Shown here in pieces: positions 7,883-13,487 of a stretch of DNA of 14,863 nucleotides (position 1 is its first letter; every line of letters starts with the position of its first letter). The notes beneath the pieces were generated by a model. The model was given only the letters and a program-made list of their open reading frames with translations, did no database searches and was not told the DNA's origin. The position numbers were made by a program, and so were the translations under genes. Source of the stretch: Clostridia bacterium (GTDB lineage Bacteria; Bacillota; Clostridia; Christensenellales; CAG-314); the NCBI GenBank assembly GCA_017407305.1, contig JAFQWS010000084.1:1-14863 (forward strand), read 5' to 3'.

Positions 7883-9172
7883 CTTTTTTAGCTTGCAACC
7901 GGTGTCTTTGCCGTGACCAGAAGGGATATAGAACTTTTCTCCAACAAGTTTGTCGGGTAAATATTGTTGTTCCACCCAACCGCCATAGGCATGGGGATAT
8001 TTGTATTGTGCGTGTTTTTGTTGCGTTTCGCGGGGATAGTTGGTGTCCATAAGGTGAGGGGGCACCATTGCATCGGGATTTTGACGTGCTGAACTCATTG
8101 CCTTGTCAATGGCTTCTTCCACCGAATTGGATTTGGGTGCGTTGCACACGTACAAAATTGCCTGCGCCAAAGGAATTCGTGCTTCGGGCAAACCAATATT
8201 TTGAAGGGCAGTCATTGCTGCAACCGCCACCGACAATGCACTTGGTTCTGCCAAACCAACGTCCTCTGCCGACTGAATTACAATTCGCCTTGCCAAAAGC
8301 ATTGGATCGCAACCTGCTTGGATAAGTCTTGCAAACCAAAAAAGCGCCGCATCTGCATCAGATCCACGCATACTTTTGATAAATGCAGAAATCATGTCGT
8401 AATAGGATTGGGTGTCCACACTCAAAGCCTTTTTTTGCATTGACTGACTGGCAACCAATTGGTCAATGACAACAACTCCTTGTTCGTTGGGATTGGTCGT
8501 AAGCGCTGCAAGTTCCAATCCGTTGTAGGCACTGCGCAAGTCTCCCACGGAAGTTTCGGCAAAAAATTCCAATGCTTCGTCCGTCAGTTGAATTTTCATT
8601 TGGGACAAAACTTTGTCTTCTTTGACTGCTCGTTTTAGAGCAACTTTCACGTCGTTGGACGTAAGATATTTAAACTCAAAAACGCGACAACGAGAAACAA
8701 TTGCTCGTGTCATTGCAACGTAGGGATTTTCAGTTGTGGAACCAATGAAGGTGATAATTCCCTTTTCAATGGCAGGTAAAACGCAGTCCGATTGTGCCTT
8801 GTTCCAACGATGACATTCATCCAACAAAAGGTAGGTTTTTTGACCAAAACGATTGAACCTTTCGGTGGCTTGTTCGATGATTTTTTTTGCATCGGCAACA
8901 CCACTGGAAACGGCGTTCAATTTGACAAAAGCAGACCCCGTGCTGTTGGCAATGATATGTGACAAAGTTGTCTTGCCAGAACCGGGAGGACCCCAAAAAA
9001 TACAACTGCCAACTCGGTCTGCACGTATGGCACGGCGCAACAAAGAATTGGCATCAACAATGTGCCCTTGACCAACAAATTTGTCAAGGGTATCGGGACG
9101 CATACGTTCTGCCAAAGGAACGTTGGACCACTTGGTTTGTTCAAACATAGTCATTTGTTCAACATTTTTCAT
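7880..9172 (-). CDS. rarA: Replication-associated recombination protein RarA (MgsA/WRNIP1 family AAA+ ATPase)
   Basis: RarA acts at stalled forks and single-strand gaps, binds SSB and ssDNA ends, and is related to clamp loaders. The 430-residue protein has family length. Motifs: LAERMRPDTLDKFVGQGHIV at 20-39, the standard N-terminus of the AAA core, Walker A GPPGSGKT at 61-68, Walker B LLLDECHRWNKAQSD at 115-129 (Cys and Trp where Ile and Phe are more common), sensor 1 GSTTENP at 144-150, and a sensor 2 region VGDLRSAYNGLE at 209-220. The C-terminal tetramerisation and lid part includes SMRGSDADAALFWFARLIQAG (about 267-287) and PHAYGGWVEQQYLPD (393-407), typical for RarA. No SD precedes the ATG at 9172, nor the in-frame ATGs at 9154 and 9148. 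The promoter upstream predicts a leaderless message, so 9172 is kept. It is the first gene of the eight-gene run. Confidence 0.95.
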   Translation of the reverse strand: MKNVEQMTMFEQTKWSNVPLAERMRPDTLDKFVGQGHIVDANSLLRRAIRADRVGSCIFWGPPGSGKTTLSHIIANSTGSAFVKLNAVSSGVADAKKIIEQATERFNRFGQKTYLLLDECHRWNKAQSDCVLPAIEKGIITFIGSTTENPYVAMTRAIVSRCRVFEFKYLTSNDVKVALKRAVKEDKVLSQMKIQLTDEALEFFAETSVGDLRSAYNGLELAALTTNPNEQGVVVIDQLVASQSMQKKALSVDTQSYYDMISAFIKSMRGSDADAALFWFARLIQAGCDPMLLARRIVIQSAEDVGLAEPSALSVAVAAMTALQNIGLPEARIPLAQAILYVCNAPKSNSVEEAIDKAMSSARQNPDAMVPPHLMDTNYPRETQQKHAQYKYPHAYGGWVEQQYLPDKLVGEKFYIPSGHGKDTGCKLKK

Positions 9173-9178
9173 AATGAC

Positions 9179-9207
9179 ATTTTAGCATTTATGGAAAGGT
9201 TTAGCAA
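9179..9207 (-). promoter_or_regulatory. Sigma-A-type extended -10 promoter for rarA operon
   Basis: On the minus strand a -35 TTGCTA (9207-9202) is followed by a 17-nt spacer and -10 TAAAAT (9184-9179), with TGC directly before it (extended -10). Counting seven bases on from the last -10 base puts the start at 9172, the A of the rarA ATG. Upstream of the -35 the DNA is very AT-rich (around 9211-9250), like an UP element. Confidence 0.68.
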
Positions 9208-9321
9208 GAGAAAATGCGCTAAATAATAAATATATTTAATAATTTAAAAGAAACAAAAGGAAAAAAAATGTGCAAAAATAGGCTGAAGCTTGCGTCCAAA
9301 TCTTTCAAAAAGAGGGTAGTG

Positions 9322-9351
9322 AAAAAAAAGACCTTGCAAATTTGCAAGGTC
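9322..9351 (-). terminator. Intrinsic terminator after hemW
   Basis: A perfect 22-bp inverted repeat, 9330-9351 (GACCTTGC stem, AAATTT loop, GCAAGGTC), is followed on the minus strand by eight Ts (9329-9322). It lies about 75 nt beyond the hemW stop and should end the lepA-hemW message before the rarA promoter. On the plus strand the tail is not a clean T-run, so it is one-directional. Confidence 0.87.
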
Positions 9352-9380
9352 AAAATTGTAAAAATTGAGTGATTTTGGGC

Positions 9381-9419
9381 GTTTTTGATATATTATGTTT
9401 GACATAGTATATCACAAAC
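9381..9419. repeat. AT-rich imperfect inverted repeat between hemW stop and terminator
   Basis: An 11-bp stem 9387-9397 / 9403-9413 (GATATATTATG against CATAGTATATC, one mismatch or G-U) encloses the loop TTTGA. Pairing continues outward to 9381/9419 with one more mismatch. There is no T-run next to it, so it is not a second standard terminator. It could stabilise the hemW mRNA 3' end or bind a protein. Confidence 0.5.
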
Positions 9420-9426
9420 TCGCAAA

Positions 9427-10536
9427 TTAACTTAATAATTCCGTCAAAATGCTGTTTAAAACGTATATTTTGTCGGGACGAACAAAAAGTCGACCGTTTT
9501 GTTTTTGAAGCACTCCCGTTGCCAAATATTCGTGAATTTTGGGGCAATATTCGTAAATTGTTTTGCCAAATCTTTTTTCGAATTTGGAAACGTTGAGTCC
9601 TTTTTCTCGTCTGAGTCCAAGCATAACTGCTTCGTACATTTTGTCTTCAATCGTCAAAACGTCGCTTGTCAAAATAGAACTGGCACCACTTTCTATGGCT
9701 TGGATATATTGGTCAACGTTGTCAAAATTGGTGTATCTGACGTCTCCAACAAAACCACTGGCACCTGCACCAATTCCATAGTAATGATGAGGTTTCCAAT
9801 AGTAGGTGTTGTGTTTGCAATCATATCCGTCAAGAGCGAAATTGGACACTTCATAACGTTGGAAATTTAACGTTTTGAGCAACTCCACAGCCTTATAATA
9901 AGCATCTGCAACCTCGTCTTCGTTCATATATTTGAAGCCTTTTGCTTTGCCCAAAGGTGTGTTGGGATACACTTCCAAAGCATAGATGCTGACGTGTTTT
10001 ATGGGCAAATTGGAAACGGCAAAAACGCTTTTGAAAAACATATCTTCCGTCTCGTCGGGCAAGCCCAACAACAAATCCACGTTGATGTTTTCAATGCCAC
10101 AACCATTGACAATTTTTACTGCTTCAATTGCCTCGGCATAGGTGTGGATGCGATTGATTTTTTTCAAAGTTTCGTCATGAATAGTCTGCAAACCAATGCT
10201 TATGCGATTTACACCACTTTCTTTGTATGCCAAGATTTTTTCTTTGGTTACACTTTCGGGATTGCACTCAACCGTGATTTCCACGTCGGGCACAACGGTA
10301 AAACTTTGACGGATTGTCTCAATTGTTTCAACAATGTGTTTTGCATCAACAACGGAAGGCGTACCCCCACCAAAAAAGATAGAGTCCACCCTGAAAGTTT
10401 CATCAGCAACCGATTTGATATGCTTTTGTATTGCAAGAAAATATCTTTTTTCTTTTTTTAGATCGGTTTGCGAACAAAAATCGCAATAGGCGCATCTTTG
10501 TTTGCAAAACGGAACGTGAATATAAACGGAACTCAT
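9427..10536 (-). CDS. hemW: Heme chaperone HemW (radical SAM, HemN-like)
   Basis: HemW is a radical SAM protein that binds heme and delivers it to target proteins; it is often misnamed oxygen-independent coproporphyrinogen III oxidase. The 369-residue product has C11, C15 and C18 in CKQRCAYCDF, the 4Fe-4S site, followed by Phe at 20 where true HemN has a fourth cysteine. This, and the length near 370-380 instead of about 450, favours HemW. Further motifs are FFGGGTPS at 54-61, ITVECNPESVT at 87-97, VNRISIGLQT near 108-117, NINVDLLLGLPDET near 148-161, and a C-terminal HemN-type domain (GLRREKGLNVSKFEKRFG). The ATG at 10536 lies 3 nt after the stop of the small upstream ORF; the nearest purine tract (AAGGGAAG) is about 11-12 nt away, so re-initiation seems likely. 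It is the last gene before the terminator. Confidence 0.94.
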   Translation of the reverse strand: MSSVYIHVPFCKQRCAYCDFCSQTDLKKEKRYFLAIQKHIKSVADETFRVDSIFFGGGTPSVVDAKHIVETIETIRQSFTVVPDVEITVECNPESVTKEKILAYKESGVNRISIGLQTIHDETLKKINRIHTYAEAIEAVKIVNGCGIENINVDLLLGLPDETEDMFFKSVFAVSNLPIKHVSIYALEVYPNTPLGKAKGFKYMNEDEVADAYYKAVELLKTLNFQRYEVSNFALDGYDCKHNTYYWKPHHYYGIGAGASGFVGDVRYTNFDNVDQYIQAIESGASSILTSDVLTIEDKMYEAVMLGLRREKGLNVSKFEKRFGKTIYEYCPKIHEYLATGVLQKQNGRLFVRPDKIYVLNSILTELLS

Positions 10537-10539
10537 ATA

Positions 10540-10719
10540 TTACCAGTCTTCCCTTATGTTCGTCTTAATGTCCGAATAAAATTCTTTGTACTTCTTTTCA
10601 AACTCTTTGCCAGTTTGAGGTTGTTTGTTTTGTTGTTCTAATTCGTGCAAATCTTCCATTTCTGCACCATCGTCATCAAAAGATTCGCTTTTTCGCATCA
10701 ATTGGTAAAGTGTAGACAT
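10540..10719 (-). CDS. Small charged protein of unknown function between lepA and hemW
   Basis: A 59-residue ORF, MSTLYQLMRKSESFDDDGAE at its N-terminus and IREDW at its end. I do not recognise a family. The N-terminal half has an acidic stretch (SFDDDGAEMEDLHELE, 13-28), and the C-terminal half is Lys/Glu-rich and probably helical. No signal peptide, membrane segment or cysteine is present, so a soluble cytoplasmic protein is expected. The ATG at 10719 is chosen over an earlier in-frame TTG at 10731 because GAGG lies 6 nt upstream; that SD overlaps the lepA stop (TGAGG). It ends 3 nt before hemW. The tight spacing on both sides and the SD argue for a real gene, while its role, perhaps linked to LepA or HemW, is unknown. 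Confidence 0.7.
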   Translation of the reverse strand: MSTLYQLMRKSESFDDDGAEMEDLHELEQQNKQPQTGKEFEKKYKEFYSDIKTNIREDW

Positions 10720-10727
10720 ATCAAACC

Positions 10728-12524
10728 TCAATCGTCAATTTTCAAAATACTCATAAAGGCTTCGCTGGGAACGTACACGCTACCCACCTGTCTCATACGT
10801 TTTTTTCCTTCTTTTTGCTTTTCCAAAAGTTTCTTTTTACGCGTGATGTCACCACCATAGCACTTTGCCAAAACGTCTTTGCGCAATGCCTTGACCGTTT
10901 CTCTAGCAATAATTTTGTTGCCAATGGCTGCTTGAATGGGAATTTCAAACATTTGTCTGGGGATTGCATCTTTCAATTTTTCGGCAATTTGTCTGCCACG
11001 AGCATAGGCGCGTTCTTCGTTGACAATGATGGACAACGCGTCGCAAACGTCACCGTTGAGTAGCATATCCATACGAACAAGTTTGCCCACTTTGTAGGTG
11101 TCCACTGTGTAGTCCAAACTTGCATAACCTCTTGTGCGAGATTTCAAATTGTCGAAAAAGTTGTAAATAATTTCGTTGAGTGGAATTTCGTAACTCAATC
11201 TAACACGTTTTGGATCAAGATAGGTCATATCCAAAAACACACCACGCTTGTCTTGGCACAATTCCATAACTGCGCCAACGTATTCGGGAGGGCTGTAAAT
11301 AAACGTTGATGCAATGGGTTCTTCAACGTGGTCAATTTCGCTTGTGGGAGGCAACTTTGTGGGGTTGTCTATGAGCAACATTTGACCGTCCGTGGTAAAA
11401 ACTCTGTAAGATACGCTGGGTGCAGTTGTAACCAAATCAAGGTCAAACTCTCTTTCCAAACGTTCTTGGATGATTTCCATATGCAACAAACCCAAAAAAC
11501 CGCATCTAAATCCAAAACCAAGCGCAACGGACGTGTCCGGTTCGTATTCCAAAGCGGCATCGTTGAGTTTAAGCTTTTCCAATGCTTCTTTCAAATCGTT
11601 ATATTTCGAGCCGTCAGCAGGGAAAATGCCACAAAAAACCATTGGTTGGACTTCTTTGTATCCTTTCAAGGGTTCTTGGCAAGGGTTGTCAACAGTTGTG
11701 ATTGTGTCGCCAACTTTGGTATCACAAACGGTTTTGATACTGGCACAAACGTAACCAACGTCGCCAGAAGAAAGACTTGCTCTAGGTTGCATTTCGGGTG
11801 CAAACACGCCAACTTCTGTAACGTCAAACACTTTGTTGGGTGTTTCAAACATTTTGATTTTGTCCCCTTGGGCAATTTTGCCGTCAAAAATACGTGTAAA
11901 AATGATTACACCTTTGTAGTTGTCGTATTGACAGTCAAAAATGAGTGCTTTCAAAGGCTTTTGACTGTCCCCTTGGGGGGCGGGGATTCGTGTAATGATT
12001 GCATCAAGGCAATCTTTGATGTTCAAACCTTCTTTTGCCGAAACACAAGGTGCGTCACTTGCATCCAAACCAATGGCGTCTTCAATTTCTTCTTTGGCAC
12101 CTTCTACGTTTGCAGAGGGAAGGTCAATTTTGTTGATGACGGGAATAATTTCCAAATCATTTTCCAATGCCAAATAGCAGTTGGCAAGTGTTTGGGCTTC
12201 TACACCTTGAGAAGCGTCCACCACCAACAAGGCACCTTCACACGCCGCCAACGAACGGGAAACTTCGTAGTTGAAGTCAACGTGACCAGGGGTGTCAATC
12301 AAGTTGAGAATATAGTCTTGCCCGTCATAATTGTACTTCATTGTAACAGGCGTAAGTTTGATTGTGATGCCTCGTTCTCTTTCAATGTCCATGCTGTCAA
12401 GAAGTTGGCTTTTTAAATCGCGCGTTGCAACTTGACCGGTGTGTTCCATCAATCGGTCTGCCAAAGTACTTTTGCCATGGTCAATGTGGGCAATTATGCA
12501 AAAATTTCTAACGTTTGTTTTCAT
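10728..12524 (-). CDS. lepA: Elongation factor 4 / back-translocase GTPase LepA
   Basis: LepA (EF4) is a ribosome-bound GTPase involved in translation under stress and in initiation or assembly of small subunits. The 598-residue product has normal length. G1 AHIDHGKST at 12-20, G2 RERGITI at 49-55, G3 DTPGH at 77-81 and G4 NKID at 131-134 are intact, with a G5 SAKEG shortly after. The C-terminal domain ends in MRQVGSVYVPSEAFMSILKIDD, the LepA-specific tail. The frame extends upstream to 12662, but those 46 codons are AT-rich leader and contain the promoter. The ATG at 12524 begins the conserved NVRNFCIIAHIDHGK start and has a weak GAGAG upstream. It heads the lepA, small ORF, hemW unit; lepA followed by hemW is common in Firmicutes. 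Confidence 0.97.
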   Translation of the reverse strand: MKTNVRNFCIIAHIDHGKSTLADRLMEHTGQVATRDLKSQLLDSMDIERERGITIKLTPVTMKYNYDGQDYILNLIDTPGHVDFNYEVSRSLAACEGALLVVDASQGVEAQTLANCYLALENDLEIIPVINKIDLPSANVEGAKEEIEDAIGLDASDAPCVSAKEGLNIKDCLDAIITRIPAPQGDSQKPLKALIFDCQYDNYKGVIIFTRIFDGKIAQGDKIKMFETPNKVFDVTEVGVFAPEMQPRASLSSGDVGYVCASIKTVCDTKVGDTITTVDNPCQEPLKGYKEVQPMVFCGIFPADGSKYNDLKEALEKLKLNDAALEYEPDTSVALGFGFRCGFLGLLHMEIIQERLEREFDLDLVTTAPSVSYRVFTTDGQMLLIDNPTKLPPTSEIDHVEEPIASTFIYSPPEYVGAVMELCQDKRGVFLDMTYLDPKRVRLSYEIPLNEIIYNFFDNLKSRTRGYASLDYTVDTYKVGKLVRMDMLLNGDVCDALSIIVNEERAYARGRQIAEKLKDAIPRQMFEIPIQAAIGNKIIARETVKALRKDVLAKCYGGDITRKKKLLEKQKEGKKRMRQVGSVYVPSEAFMSILKIDD

Positions 12525-12552
12525 ATGCTCTCGAATAATTTGTAGTAATTTA

Positions 12553-12581
12553 ATTATAAATGAATTTAACTTTTTTGTCAT
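12553..12581 (-). promoter_or_regulatory. Sigma-A promoter for lepA
   Basis: On the minus strand -35 ATGACA (12581-12576, five of six consensus bases), spacer of exactly 17 nt, then -10 TATAAT (12558-12553, perfect). The predicted start is near 12546, giving a leader of about 22 nt before the lepA ATG. Confidence 0.78.
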
Positions 12582-12608
12582 TTGCTGGCAATAACTTTTT
12601 TTGTACTC

Positions 12609-12637
12609 TTGCAAAATTGTTTTTAATGTGCTAAACT
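12609..12637 (+). promoter_or_regulatory. Possible promoter for gdpD operon
   Basis: On the plus strand TTGCAA (12609-12614), 17-nt spacer, TAAACT (12632-12637), with TGC before the -10 as in the rarA promoter. Start near 12644 would leave an 83-nt leader. The hexamers are only 4/6 matches each, and a shorter-leader alternative cannot be excluded (weak CATTAT at 12709-12714). Confidence 0.38.
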
Positions 12638-12680
12638 GCAATATATATACAAATATAAGCAAGTGTTTGTGTATTTTAAA

Positions 12681-12707
12681 AAGTTTTACCTTTTTCTAGG
12701 TAAACTT
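12681..12707. repeat. Inverted repeat in the gdpD leader
   Basis: AAGTTTTACC and GGTAAACTT pair as a 9-bp stem with one bulged T around an 8-nt loop. It lies 20 nt before the gdpD ATG and overlaps the weak downstream promoter candidate. It may be an operator or an mRNA hairpin near the start codon; no T-run follows closely enough to call it a terminator. Confidence 0.42.
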
Positions 12708-12726
12708 ACATTATTTTTGGTGGCTT

Positions 12727-13455
12727 ATGTTAAACGAAAAATTGCAATGGATGAAAACACCTTTTGCCCACAGAGGTCTTTTTAACAACGTAGATATTCC
12801 CGAAAACAGCCTGCCTGCTTTTGAAAAGGCAGTTCAACACGGCTTTGGCATGGAATTTGACGTTCAAATGACTTTGGACAACGTCTTGGTGGTTTTTCAC
12901 GACGACAACATGAAACGTTTGACCGGTTTGGACAAAGATATACGCGAAACTTATTGGGATGAAATCAAAGATTTGACTTTATTTGATACCAATGAAAAAA
13001 TCCCCACCCTTGACCAAGTGCTGGAAACGTGCAAAACACAACCTTTGGTTGTTGAAATCAAAACGCACAAAAACGTTGGTGGAGTGGAAAAGTTGGTTTA
13101 TGAAAAACTGAAATCCTACAAAGGACACTATTGTGTCGAGTCTTTCAACCCATTTATCGTAAGATGGTTCTATAAAAATGCACCCGAAGTTGTGCGCGGT
13201 CAACTTTCTTGCGACCACAAATACAGCAATATTCCCAATTGGCAAAAATTTGCTCTCAAAAATTTGATGTTTTGCAAGTGGAATCACAGCCAATTTATTG
13301 CATACGACGTGGAAAGTTACAAATCCTGCAAGCCATTGAAAAAATATCGCAAAAATACTGCAATCATTTTTTGGACGGTAAAAAACCAACTTCAGTTGGA
13401 TGAAAATAAAGAACAATTTGACGGCTACATATTTGATAGTTTTATTCCCGAATAG
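12727..13455 (+). CDS. Glycerophosphodiester phosphodiesterase (GDPD/UgpQ family)
   Basis: Hydrolyses glycerophosphodiesters, for example phospholipid head-group products, to sn-glycerol 3-phosphate and an alcohol. The 242-residue TIM-barrel protein has the family catalytic set: HRG at 15-17, PENS at 25-28, EFDVQ at 43-47 (metal-binding acids), HDD at 58-60, and VEIK at 109-112. No signal peptide is visible, so it is probably cytoplasmic and works on imported or internally released diesters, not on wall teichoic acid like secreted GlpQ. The ATG at 12727 is the first in frame. The SD is weak (GGTGG close to the ATG). It is transcribed away from lepA and is followed after 32 nt by the repeat-protein gene on the same strand. 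The ugpQ-type symbol is not assigned because substrate preference is unknown. Confidence 0.93.
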   Translation: MLNEKLQWMKTPFAHRGLFNNVDIPENSLPAFEKAVQHGFGMEFDVQMTLDNVLVVFHDDNMKRLTGLDKDIRETYWDEIKDLTLFDTNEKIPTLDQVLETCKTQPLVVEIKTHKNVGGVEKLVYEKLKSYKGHYCVESFNPFIVRWFYKNAPEVVRGQLSCDHKYSNIPNWQKFALKNLMFCKWNHSQFIAYDVESYKSCKPLKKYRKNTAIIFWTVKNQLQLDENKEQFDGYIFDSFIPE

Positions 13456-13474
13456 GCCGTTTGACTTAATTTTT

Positions 13475-13480
13475 AAGGAG
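13475..13480 (+). promoter_or_regulatory. Shine-Dalgarno AAGGAG of the repeat-protein gene
   Basis: A perfect AAGGAG lies 7 nt before the ATG at 13488, in the 32-nt gap after gdpD. It fixes the start of the open-ended reading frame. Confidence 0.85.
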
Positions 13481-13487
13481 ATTGAAA

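Noticed and set aside
9227..9238. 12-bp palindrome TAAATATATTTA upstream of the rarA promoter
   Set aside because: Expected by chance in such AT-rich DNA; better explained as part of an UP-like region than as an operator.
9173..9426. tRNA, small RNA or riboswitch in the rarA-hemW gap
   Set aside because: No tRNA T-arm signature and no extended pairing beyond the terminator and the AT-rich hairpin were found by eye.
10720..10731. TTG start giving a 63-residue form of the small lepA-hemW ORF
   Set aside because: The SD GAGG is correctly placed for the ATG at 10719, not for the TTG.
11328..12416. 362-residue plus-strand ORF
   Set aside because: Long only because it is antisense to lepA in a genome poor in antisense stop triplets; Cys/Phe-rich composition without any domain. 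LepA on the other strand is unmistakable.
12525..12662. 46-residue N-terminal extension of LepA
   Set aside because: The segment contains the lepA promoter (12553-12581) and is AT-rich; LepA proteins begin at the NVRNFCIIAHIDHGK region.
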